Positions 1 to 5,706 of a stretch of 6,872 nt of DNA are shown here, in pieces; the stretch's first letter is position 1; every line of letters begins with the position of its first letter. The notes under the pieces are model-generated. The model saw only the letters and a program-made list of their open reading frames with translations, did no database searches and was not told the origin of the DNA. The stretch spans positions 1 to 6,872 of the forward strand of contig CALLAV010000225.1 of assembly GCA_938001995.1 (NCBI GenBank), in the 5' to 3' direction. Made by a program: the position numbers and the translations under genes. The stretch is from an uncultured Amylibacter sp. (GTDB lineage: Bacteria; Pseudomonadota; Alphaproteobacteria; Rhodobacterales; Rhodobacteraceae).

Positions 1-105
1 GAGGAAGAAAAATTAGAGTTGGTTTGCTTCCGCTCTGTTGGACAATTTGTGTTTGAATGGCTGTGCAATGCGGCGGAAAAAGACACGCTGCCTGGCCATT
101 TATAG
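1..105 (+). CDS. probable 3' end of an upstream gene (partial, unidentified)
   Basis: The first reading frame is open from the window edge for 34 codons and stops at TAG 103-105. It encodes an acidic then mixed tail beginning EEEKLELV and ending DTLPGHL. The other two plus frames are blocked early (TAG at 14-16, TGA at 54-56). A terminator-like hairpin begins 10 bases after the stop, which is what one expects behind a gene end. I do not recognise the protein, and 34 open codons can occur by chance, so this is a tentative call. The alternative is that the whole stretch is non-coding. Confidence 0.4.
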   Translation, partial: EEEKLELVCFRSVGQFVFEWLCNAAEKDTLPGHL

Positions 106-114
106 GGATATATA

Positions 115-155
115 TGGGCGCAGCGGCGCGAGTCGCTGTCCCACGCCTTGTTTTG
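115..155 (+). terminator. terminator-like hairpin after the upstream gene end
   Basis: TGGG (115-118) pairs with CCCA (140-143) and CAGCG (121-125) pairs with CGCTG (134-138). A small internal loop separates them and the apical loop is 8 bases. A T-rich stretch, TTGTTTTG, follows at 148-155, four bases after the stem. The stem is imperfect and the T tract is offset, so it is a weaker intrinsic terminator than the one at 1126. It supports the idea that a gene ends at 105. Confidence 0.4.
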
Positions 156-222
156 AATGACTTAAAAATTGGTCAAAATCATTTTCAATTGTGGCATTTT
201 AGAAACGATTGCGCCAGGTTGG

Positions 223-238
223 TTAATGCACTGTTAAC
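223..238 (+). promoter_or_regulatory. candidate CtrA-binding site (TTAA-N7-TTAAC)
   Basis: TTAA at 223-226 and TTAAC at 234-238 are separated by exactly seven bases, matching the published CtrA full-site consensus of alphaproteobacteria. A third TTAA lies at 244-247, six bases after the second. The site is 170 bases upstream of the lipoprotein start, inside an AT-rich region where TTAA is fairly likely by chance. Binding is an inference. Confidence 0.4.
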
Positions 239-262
239 AAAGATTAATTTCGTAAATCCAAG

Positions 263-280
263 CGTCTTTTTACGTCTTTT
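263..280 (+). repeat. direct repeat CGTCTTTT, spaced one helical turn
   Basis: CGTCTTTT occurs at 263-270 and again at 273-280, a 10-base period. A related TACGTCTTAA follows at 335-344; the second copy together with its flank reads TACGTCTTTT. Copies on one face of the helix could be a regulator site, but no regulator is recognised and the repeat is short. Confidence 0.3.
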
Positions 281-395
281 CACCAAGTGTGGGCCAAACA
301 TTTACCCCAGTAAAGAACACAATTCTCCTCAAATACGTCTTAATCTCGCGCGACAAAGAACCCATCAAATCGAAACCAAAAGCCGTTCTCGGCTC

Positions 396-401
396 AGGAG
401 G
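396..401 (+). promoter_or_regulatory. ribosome binding site that fixes the lipoprotein start
   Basis: A perfect AGGAGG, six bases before ATG 408 (nine before ATG 411). It is the reason for choosing 408 over the upstream in-frame ATG at 57, which has no such site. Confidence 0.85.
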
Positions 402-407
402 TACAAA

Positions 408-1106
408 ATGATGAGTATGGGTAAAATTGCTGGATTGTTTGCGATCGCGCTGACAACAACGGCTTGTGTATCTTCGAATAATGCGTCGCAGAACAAAGTG
501 TCCGAAACACCGCGCGCTATTTATACAGTGGCCCCAGCATCACAGGCGGCCCCGACCTCACAAACAGAAACGCTGAACTTCTTTCCTGAAGAACAGCAAG
601 TGGCCGCCGTAAAGACTTCGGCTGTTGGCGTTGCATCGCAATACGAAGTGGTTGACGTGCAAGTGGCCGTTCCAAACTATTTGGTCGTATCCGAAGCCGA
701 CGTTTATCTGCCGCAAGCTGATATCGTATGGCGCGAGGATCCACTTGGGGATCGTCACGAACAAGTGCGCACGATCATGACGGACGCGTTGAAGATGGGT
801 ACAAACGCGCTGGTTGGTCCGCGCAAAGTTGTTATCGCGGCGCGTGTAAACATGTTCCATGCACTTACTGAAAAGGCCCGGAACACAGTGGGTGGTAAGC
901 ACAATGTACAGTTTGACTATGTGCTGCTTGATGCTGAAACACGCAAGCCAATCACGGGTGTTCAAAGCATGGATGCATCCCTGAAAGCCTTTGGCGGGTC
1001 CAAAGCCTATCGCGCTATGCGCAAGGGTCAAACGCAGAAGGTTCGGATCACGAACCATGTTGCATCCGAGATCCAATCGGCTCTGCGCGCACCTGTAAAA
1101 GGGTAG
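408..1106 (+). CDS. small predicted lipoprotein of unknown function (DUF6778-like)
   Basis: Encodes 232 residues. The N-terminus has a short basic start (K6), a hydrophobic stretch around residues 7-15 and a lipobox-like TTAC with Cys at residue 20. This suggests export, cleavage and lipid anchoring at the periplasmic face of a membrane. The lipobox is not canonical, since position -3 is Thr rather than Leu. A Ser/Thr/Ala/Gln-rich linker (about 21-70) follows, then a conserved-looking core at about 92-185. That core includes the stretches SEADVYLPQADIVWREDPLGD and FHALTEKARNTVGGKHN. From memory it resembles the Rhodobacterales family DUF6778, which has no assigned function; this needs a profile search. 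The start is set by AGGAGG at 396-401; ATG 411 and 417 are possible alternatives. The gene stands alone between its regulatory region and a strong terminator. Confidence 0.85.
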   Translation: MMSMGKIAGLFAIALTTTACVSSNNASQNKVSETPRAIYTVAPASQAAPTSQTETLNFFPEEQQVAAVKTSAVGVASQYEVVDVQVAVPNYLVVSEADVYLPQADIVWREDPLGDRHEQVRTIMTDALKMGTNALVGPRKVVIAARVNMFHALTEKARNTVGGKHNVQFDYVLLDAETRKPITGVQSMDASLKAFGGSKAYRAMRKGQTQKVRITNHVASEIQSALRAPVKG

Positions 1107-1125
1107 CGCAGCTTACATCGTATTC

Positions 1126-1158
1126 GAAAACGGCTCCTTCGGGGGCCGTTTTCTGTTT
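1126..1158 (+). terminator. intrinsic terminator with UUCG tetraloop
   Basis: Twelve base pairs join 1126-1137 to 1142-1153 (one G-U pair) around the loop TTCG at 1138-1141, closed by C-G. The stem ends in a run of A-T pairs with TTTTC, and more T follows (TGTTT to 1158). It lies 20 bases after the lipoprotein stop and separates it from the methyltransferase gene, which should therefore have its own promoter or rely on read-through. No clear promoter was seen in 1159-1190. Confidence 0.85.
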
Positions 1159-1190
1159 CGCCTGCGCGCCAGAGCAGGTAAGGGGCGCGT

Positions 1191-2384
1191 ATGACAGATC
1201 AACGCCCAGAAATCCGCTTTCGCCCAAACAAGTCCCCGCAACGTGTGCGCCATGGTTTTCCGTGGGCCTATGACAACGAGATTGTCACGGATCGGCGCAC
1301 CAAGAAAATCCCAGCAGGGACGATTGTGGACCTGCTGGATACTGACAAGAACTTTGTAGCGCAGGGGGCGTTTCACCCTGGATCTAAGATCGCTGTTCGG
1401 ATGCTGGAACGGGATCGTTCAAAGGCGGTTGATACGGCCTGGCTCGCAGGCAAGCTGGCTTTCGCCAAAGATCACCGCGAACGGCTGTTTGCAGCGCCCT
1501 TCTATCGGTTGATCCATGCCGAAGCAGATGGGCTTCCCGGTTTAATCATTGATCGGTTTGGCGATGTGTTCGCCGTTCAGCCCAATGCCGCATGGATTGA
1601 TGCATTGATGGATCAACTGGTAGACGCCATCGAGCAAGTCTTTGGTTCTGTTACCATAATCAAAAACGCGAGCGGGCGCGCGCGTGGGCTGGAGGGCCTG
1701 TCAGACGAGAGCGAAGTGCTGCGCGGCTCGGTTGACGGACCGATTGCGGTTCAGATGAACGGCGCGACGTATATGGCGGATGTGCTGGGTGGCCAGAAAA
1801 CGGGACTGTTTTATGATCAGCGCCCAAATCACGGGTTTGCGGCTGGCTTGGCCAAGGGCGGCGAAGTGCTTGATGTGTTCAGCCATGTGGGTGGCTTTTC
1901 GCTGGCCGCATTGGCGGGTGGCGCGGCGTCCGCGCTAGCTGTAGATGGCTCGGCTCCTGCGCTGGAACTGGCGGAACAAGGGGCCAAAGCATCTGGTTTT
2001 TCGACGCAGTTTGAAACCCGCAAAGGCGATGCTTTTGAGGTGATGACCGCACTGGCAGCTGAAAATCGTACGTTTGACTTGGTGGTTTGTGACCCGCCTG
2101 CCTTTGCGCCAGCAAAACCTGCCTTGCATGCAGGGCTGCGTGCCTATGAAAAAGTGGCGCGTATGGGTGCAGCCTTGGTGAAACCAGGTGGGTATTTGGT
2201 GCTGTGTTCATGTTCCCACGCGGCCGACCTGTCCAGCTTTCGCAAAGCGAGCATGACGGGCATCGGCAAAGGCGAACGTGTTGGGCAGATTATCCATACG
2301 GGGCAGGCAGGCCCTGACCATCCGGTACACCCGCAACTGGCGGAAACAGCCTACCTTAAGTCGTTGTTTTTGCGCCTGCAATGA
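1191..2384 (+). CDS. rlmI: class I SAM-dependent 23S rRNA cytosine methyltransferase, RlmI type
   Basis: At 397 residues it is the usual length for RlmI (COG1092), which methylates a 23S rRNA cytosine at carbon 5 (C1962 in E. coli) using S-adenosylmethionine, in the cytoplasm. Visible landmarks: an N-terminal PUA-like part (about 8-80) with RHGFPWAYDNEI; GLPGLIIDRFGD before the methyltransferase fold; GGQKTGLFYDQRP; the SAM-binding motif I VLDVFSHVGGF at 226-236; the acidic VDGS that follows; DPPAF at 301-305; and LCSCSH at 338-343. Cys 341 lies in the family's SCS motif, the expected site of the catalytic nucleophile. TAAGGGG at 1179-1185 sits five bases before the ATG. The stop overlaps the start of the PIN gene in ATGA. 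The exact target base is inferred from the family; related paralogues could modify another position. Confidence 0.88.
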   Translation: MTDQRPEIRFRPNKSPQRVRHGFPWAYDNEIVTDRRTKKIPAGTIVDLLDTDKNFVAQGAFHPGSKIAVRMLERDRSKAVDTAWLAGKLAFAKDHRERLFAAPFYRLIHAEADGLPGLIIDRFGDVFAVQPNAAWIDALMDQLVDAIEQVFGSVTIIKNASGRARGLEGLSDESEVLRGSVDGPIAVQMNGATYMADVLGGQKTGLFYDQRPNHGFAAGLAKGGEVLDVFSHVGGFSLAALAGGAASALAVDGSAPALELAEQGAKASGFSTQFETRKGDAFEVMTALAAENRTFDLVVCDPPAFAPAKPALHAGLRAYEKVARMGAALVKPGGYLVLCSCSHAADLSSFRKASMTGIGKGERVGQIIHTGQAGPDHPVHPQLAETAYLKSLFLRLQ

Positions 2385-2929
2385 ACCGTGTCCTGATCGA
2401 CACATGCGTTCTGTATCCGTCGATTTTGCGGGGCATACTGCTCGGCTGTGCCAAGGCGGGATTGTTTGAACCCCTGTGGTCAGATCGCATTCTGGAAGAG
2501 TGGCGCCGCGCGGCAGAGCGTAATGGGATCGGGGCGGAATCGGGCATCGAGATCGCATTGGTGACAGCGGATTGGCGCAAAGCGGTGGTGACGGTTCCTG
2601 AAGGGGCAGAAGACGGTCTTACCCTGCCCGATGAAAACGATCGCCATGTTCTGGCCGCCGCTATTGCTGGCGAGGCGCAAGAGCTATTAACCGCCAACAT
2701 AAGCGATTTTCCTACACGGGTTTTAGGGCAACATGGCATCGTGCGCCGCCACCCAGATGAGTTTTTGCTGGAACTGGCGTTGGCGCAGCCTGAAGTCATT
2801 AAGGGTATCATTGATACGGTTCACGCGATGGCCGAAACGGGCAAAGGCGAACGGGTCAATCGGCGCAAGATGCTGCAAAGATCAGGTGTGCCAAGAGTGG
2901 CGAAGTGGGATGCTATAGCGGAGCGCTAA
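2381..2929 (+). CDS. PIN-domain protein, probable metal-dependent RNase (RSP_2648-like)
   Basis: Encodes 182 residues. The N-terminus VLIDTCVLYPS carries the first PIN acid, D7. Likely partners are E39/E40 in LEEW, D87 in PDENDRHVLAAA and D109 in TANISDFP. Together these are the usual four-acid, magnesium-binding set of PIN RNases. The C-terminal 60 or so residues (PDEFLLELALAQPEVI onward) form a helical-looking extension. Its ATG lies in the ATGA shared with the methyltransferase stop, and no good Shine-Dalgarno precedes it, so translation is probably coupled. Many PIN proteins are VapC toxins, but no antitoxin-sized gene lies beside this one. From memory it resembles a Rhodobacterales family named after RSP_2648. 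Its substrate is unknown; the link to rRNA modification suggests, but does not prove, an RNA-processing role. Confidence 0.82.
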   Translation: MNRVLIDTCVLYPSILRGILLGCAKAGLFEPLWSDRILEEWRRAAERNGIGAESGIEIALVTADWRKAVVTVPEGAEDGLTLPDENDRHVLAAAIAGEAQELLTANISDFPTRVLGQHGIVRRHPDEFLLELALAQPEVIKGIIDTVHAMAETGKGERVNRRKMLQRSGVPRVAKWDAIAER

Positions 2930-3006
2930 GGCCCTGTTTTGTTGTAATTTGCGTCGAAAACTATGTTGCGATTATGTCGCGGCTGTCCCAGTCTTAGCGA
3001 AACAGG
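2924..3006. repeat. two crossed 7-bp inverted repeats around the PIN gene end
   Basis: CGCTAAG (2924-2930, spanning the PIN stop) has its complement CTTAGCG at 2993-2999. CCTGTTT (2933-2939) has its complement AAACAGG at 3000-3006. The order is A-B-A'-B', so both pairs cannot form a simple nested hairpin; in RNA they would form a pseudoknot or alternate. Two 7-base matches can arise by chance, but their adjacency on both sides is less expected. No T tract follows, so this is not a standard terminator. Confidence 0.3.
2939..2967 (+). promoter_or_regulatory. weak sigma-70-like promoter candidate for the Hint gene
   Basis: TTGTTG at 2939-2944 (3 of 6 to TTGACA), a 17-base spacer and TATGTT at 2962-2967 (4 of 6 to TATAAT). 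It lies in the 136-base gap before the Hint gene and would give a leader of about 90 bases. The match is modest, and nothing better was found. Confidence 0.25.
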
Positions 3007-3065
3007 CTAAAAATCATCAAGTTCTGTCCCTACATACTAAAAACAATTAATCGTAGGGGTTAATC

Positions 3066-4121
3066 ATGCCGTTTCTATATGTTTACAGCGCCAGTGACTT
3101 TGTCTCTGGTTTGCCAGACGAATCTGGTTCTGCCGCAGCGGGCACTGCACCATTCACTTTAACACTCGCGCCTGGCGCGACACCGACTCTTATTGAAGTG
3201 ACTGATGATGAGGCTGTTTTTGACGAAGTCGATGCATCACAGTCCTTAACAAATGCAGTCAACATTGATGGCTCGGCGTTCGGTGCGGGGACGACAATCA
3301 ATACTGCCTATGACCTAATCAACACGACCACAGGGCACAAAATGACGTCCTTTCATTTTGGCGGCGATGGGTATCAACAGGGCGCGGTTGATGGGATCGT
3401 GTCCACAGTTGAACTGGTTGAAGGCACGAATTACACGTTCAACAGCGAGCGGACTTCGCATCAGCAAAACAACCAATACACGGATTACTTTGCCTGTTTT
3501 GATGGGTCTGTTCAGATCGAAACAAAACGGGGTTTGGTGCGGGCGGATACGCTGAAGGTTGGCGATAAAGTTTTGACCTTTGATCACGGGTATCAGCCGC
3601 TGCGGGCTGTTCTGAGCCGTAAGATGAGCGCTGTCGATTTGCGCAATGCACCGAACATGCGGCCCGTGCGGGTCAGCGCGGGTGCGTTGGGGCAGGGATT
3701 GCCAAGGCAGGATGTTCTGGTGTCCCCGCAGCATCGGTTTTTGGCGGTGTCCCCTGTGGCCAAACGGATGTTTGGGCACGAAGAGGCGTTGATTTCGGCC
3801 AAGAAGTTGACTGCTTTACCGGGTATCTTTGTGGATGAGACGGTCAAGACGGTGGAGTATTTCCATCTGGTGATGGATCAGCATGAGATTGTGATTGCAG
3901 AGGGTGCGCCGACCGAGAGTTTTTATTGCGGTAAAATGGCGTTGTCCGCATTGGATGCGGAATTGCGATCAGAGTTGGATGCGCTGTTTCCAGAGCTGCG
4001 GTCAGGCGGGCGTGCGCCAGAGTATGCGCGGGTTGTTCCCAAGAGCGCACAACAAGCGCAATTCATCCAGCGCCATTGCAAAAACAAGAAACCATTGCTG
4101 ATCGGCGCTGGCGCGATTTAA
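3066..4121 (+). CDS. Hint-domain protein (hedgehog/intein-type C-terminal domain, roseobacter family)
   Basis: Encodes 351 residues. Residues 1-143 form an acidic, Gly/Thr/Ser-rich domain of unknown role (with GTTINTAYDLINTTTGH and FHFGGDGYQQGAVDG). A Hint domain (Hint_2 type) spans about 144-289. It has a Cys at its first position (C144 in YFACFDG), the typical VRADTLKVGDKVLTFDHG, the His-bearing SPQHRFL (H223) and the closing YFHLVMDQHEIVIAEGAPTESFYCG. Hint domains in inteins and hedgehog proteins cleave the peptide bond before the Cys through a thioester; activity here is not shown. After it comes a basic tail of about 60 residues. There is no signal peptide and no visible RTX repeat. AGGGG (3055-3059) lies six bases before the ATG. 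The gene is single and its stop overlaps that of the convergent MORN gene. The role of these proteins in the cell is unknown. Confidence 0.85.
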   Translation: MPFLYVYSASDFVSGLPDESGSAAAGTAPFTLTLAPGATPTLIEVTDDEAVFDEVDASQSLTNAVNIDGSAFGAGTTINTAYDLINTTTGHKMTSFHFGGDGYQQGAVDGIVSTVELVEGTNYTFNSERTSHQQNNQYTDYFACFDGSVQIETKRGLVRADTLKVGDKVLTFDHGYQPLRAVLSRKMSAVDLRNAPNMRPVRVSAGALGQGLPRQDVLVSPQHRFLAVSPVAKRMFGHEEALISAKKLTALPGIFVDETVKTVEYFHLVMDQHEIVIAEGAPTESFYCGKMALSALDAELRSELDALFPELRSGGRAPEYARVVPKSAQQAQFIQRHCKNKKPLLIGAGAI

Positions 4122-5554
4122 TCCTCTGCGGCGGCCTCTGCTTCTGCCTGCGTAGCTTGTTTGCCCGCGGTCCAGAAGCCGTCGTATTCTTCGCCTGTGG
4201 CATAAACCATTTTGCCGACACCTTCGCGTTGACCGTTTTTGAACGAACCCGTGTAAACGTCGCCATTGGCATAAGTGGCAATGCCTTCGCCGTTGATTTC
4301 GCCGTTCGACCAGTTGCCGTCATAGGTGAACCCATCAGGCAAGGTGATCTTGCCGCGTCCTTCGCGTTTGTTGTTGACATATTGGCCCTCAAAAACGGCG
4401 CCATCGGGATAGGTCACGCGGCCTTTGCCTTGGCGCACACCGTCAACCCATTCACCTTCATATGAGTGGCCATCGGCGTAGATGATTTTGCCAAAACCGT
4501 TGTTTTTGGCGTTCTTCAAAGTACCGATATAGACCGTTCCATTCACGTCGCGGATAGTGCCTTCGCCTTCGATCTTGCCGTTGACCCATTCGCCTTCGTA
4601 GGTTGTTCCATTGGCGTAGGTAATTTTGCCCGTACCGTTGGGTTGGTTGTTGGCGAAATCGCCCGTGTAGACGGTGCCAGAGGCATAGGTTTGCGTGCCT
4701 TTGCCCGATTTCACATTGGCCTTCCATTCGCCGTCATACCCAATACCTTCGGCGTTGGTCAGCTTGCCCTGCCCATCACGCTGGTCGTTGACGAAATTGC
4801 CCTCGTAAATGAACCCATTCGCAGAGGTCATTTTGCCAACACCGTTGCGCCGACCCTGAACCATTGGCCCTTCATAGACGGAGCCATCGGTGTCTTTGTA
4901 AACGCCAACCCCGTCGAAGTTGTTGTTTGAGAAATCCCCTTCATAGGTGCGCCCATCTGGGAGCGTAAGGAAGCCTTTGCCTTCGCGCACACCTTCTAGA
5001 ACATCGCCTTTATATGTGGCTCCGTCGTGGTAAGTGATCAGCGCTTTGCCCGTCATCTTGCCTTCGACCCAGTCCCCATCATAGCGATAGCCATCAGGCG
5101 AGGTCATGATGCCTTTGCCATTGCGCTTGCCCGCTGCAAACTCGCCTTCATAGACAACGCCATTGGCGAATTTCGCCACGCCCGCACCGTCGATTTTGCC
5201 GTTGGACCAAGACCCTTCGTAGGTCGTGCCATCCGCATAGGTGATTTTGCCCTGACCTTCGGATTTGGAGTTTACGAACTCGCCCTCATAGATTGACCCG
5301 TTCGGATATTTCGCAACGCCTGTGCCACGAATTTCGCCCTCCACCCATTGGCCTGTATATTCATAACCGTTTGGCAGGCGATACGTGCCTGTTCCGTGTT
5401 GTTTGCCGTCCTTGAACGTGCCTTCATAAATGCCGCCCGTGTCATATTGCTTGGTCACAATTTGATCGCTGGATTGAGCAAGCGAAGCTATCGGAGCAAA
5501 GGCCAGAAGTGTGGCAGCCGTGGTGGCGTGCAAAAGTGATGCAGTTTTGGTCAA
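4118..5554 (-). CDS. exported MORN-repeat protein, 18 full repeats plus a partial one
   Basis: Taken from TTG 5554 it encodes 478 residues. Residues 1-26 look like a Sec signal peptide: K3, a hydrophobic stretch at about 13-23, and cleavage after SLA before QSSDQ. From residue 40 to 453 there are 18 MORN repeats, each exactly 23 residues, with the pattern G-x-x-Y-E-G-x-(W/F) then GxG. A shortened 19th copy and an Ala/Glu-rich tail end the protein. MORN arrays fold into elongated beta-hairpin rods and in eukaryotes serve as scaffolds or lipid contacts; bacterial roles are mostly unknown. Location is inferred as periplasmic or secreted. An in-frame ATG at 5668 would add 38 mostly polar residues ahead of the signal peptide. 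It has no ribosome site and lies upstream of the likely promoter, so I prefer TTG 5554 (GGGG at 5563-5560, five bases before it). Homologous family members would settle the start. Confidence 0.85.
   Translation of the reverse strand: MTKTASLLHATTAATLLAFAPIASLAQSSDQIVTKQYDTGGIYEGTFKDGKQHGTGTYRLPNGYEYTGQWVEGEIRGTGVAKYPNGSIYEGEFVNSKSEGQGKITYADGTTYEGSWSNGKIDGAGVAKFANGVVYEGEFAAGKRNGKGIMTSPDGYRYDGDWVEGKMTGKALITYHDGATYKGDVLEGVREGKGFLTLPDGRTYEGDFSNNNFDGVGVYKDTDGSVYEGPMVQGRRNGVGKMTSANGFIYEGNFVNDQRDGQGKLTNAEGIGYDGEWKANVKSGKGTQTYASGTVYTGDFANNQPNGTGKITYANGTTYEGEWVNGKIEGEGTIRDVNGTVYIGTLKNAKNNGFGKIIYADGHSYEGEWVDGVRQGKGRVTYPDGAVFEGQYVNNKREGRGKITLPDGFTYDGNWSNGEINGEGIATYANGDVYTGSFKNGQREGVGKMVYATGEEYDGFWTAGKQATQAEAEAAAED
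4196..5437 (-). repeat. 69-bp in-phase coding repeat array (18 MORN units)
   Basis: Eighteen consecutive 69-base units encode residues 40-453 of the MORN protein with no insertion or deletion between units. DNA identity between units is partial: recurring words such as CCTTCATA and CCATTGGC recur at the period, but the rest has drifted. This looks like old duplication under selection for length rather than a fresh, slippage-prone array. The opposite strand carries several long open frames with the same period, which are a by-product. Confidence 0.9.
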
Positions 5555-5587
5555 TTCATCCCCACGGCGGCATTTGCCGTGCTCCCT
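5552..5587 (-). promoter_or_regulatory. MORN gene leader: Shine-Dalgarno, five-codon mini-ORF, hairpin and TTG start
   Basis: On the minus strand, AGGGAG (5587-5582) lies eight bases before an ATG at 5573. That ATG opens ATG CCG CCG TGG GGA and then TGA (5558-5556). One base after the TGA is the TTG (5554) that begins the MORN frame. CACGGC (5581-5576) pairs with GCCGTG (5568-5563), so the ATG lies in the hairpin loop. Either a five-codon leader peptide is coupled to the TTG start, or the GGGG run (5563-5560) hides a one-base indel that would join ATG 5573 to the main frame. Confidence 0.45.
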
Positions 5588-5608
5588 AGCTCTTTGCGTG
5601 TTCGCAAG

Positions 5609-5637
5609 ACTGTAAGTCGTTGGTATTTCGGTGACAA
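5609..5637 (-). promoter_or_regulatory. sigma-70-type promoter for the MORN gene
   Basis: On the minus strand TTGTCA (5637-5632, 5 of 6 to TTGACA), a 17-base spacer and TACAGT (5614-5609, 4 of 6 to TATAAT). The predicted transcript start is near 5602, giving a leader of about 48 bases before TTG 5554. This transcript would lack ATG 5668, which is why the promoter bears on the choice of start. Confidence 0.55.
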
Positions 5638-5650
5638 GGATTCTTGCGTC

Positions 5651-5679
5651 TTGTGCTTTTCGGGCCATTTAGGTCTAAC
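5651..5679 (+). promoter_or_regulatory. weak promoter candidate for nadE
   Basis: TTGTGC (5651-5656), a 17-base spacer and TCTAAC (5674-5679, 4 of 6 to TATAAT) give a predicted start near 5686, just before the ribosome site at 5695. The -35 matches only 3 of 6. An alternative is TTGCGT 5644-5649 with ATTTAG 5667-5672. It lies in the same divergent gap as the MORN promoter. Confidence 0.25.
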
Positions 5680-5706
5680 AAGGCCAAGACATTCAGGAGC
5701 GCAACC

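Larger units (their letters stand above)
156..407. other. AT-rich non-coding upstream region of the lipoprotein gene
   Basis: About 250 bases without a credible gene. The reading frame of the downstream lipoprotein stays open back to an ATG at 57. However, the extra 117 residues have no Shine-Dalgarno and would bury the signal peptide. The stretch is clearly richer in A and T than the genes around it. It contains a CtrA-like box (223-238), a 10-base-spaced direct repeat (263-280) and the Shine-Dalgarno at 396-401. I could not place a convincing -35/-10 pair; TTGGTT 219-224 with ATTAAT 243-248 is the nearest, with an 18-base spacer, and it overlaps the CtrA-like box. Confidence 0.6.

Noticed and set aside
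57..407. In-frame 117-residue extension of the lipoprotein gene from ATG 57
   Set aside because: No ribosome site at 57, non-coding composition, and it would bury a clear lipoprotein signal that begins just after a perfect AGGAGG.
558..1076. 172-codon minus-strand frame inside the lipoprotein gene
   Set aside because: It is a shadow of the plus-strand gene, which has the ribosome site, the signal peptide and a terminator.
2381..2929. PIN gene as the toxin of a VapBC pair
   Set aside because: No antitoxin-like small gene lies upstream or downstream; the upstream partner is a full-length methyltransferase.
4076..5296. Several long plus-strand open frames opposite the MORN gene (for example 4466-4930 and 5027-5296)
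   Set aside because: They mirror the 69-base period of the MORN array, have no ribosome sites and resemble no known protein; the repeat keeps the opposite frame open.
4196..5437. Tandem repeat array as a CRISPR or phase-variable locus
   Set aside because: The units are contiguous coding repeats without spacers and have diverged at the DNA level; they encode MORN motifs.
5555..5668. MORN protein starting at ATG 5668
   Set aside because: No Shine-Dalgarno; it adds 38 polar residues before the signal peptide and lies upstream of the likely promoter.
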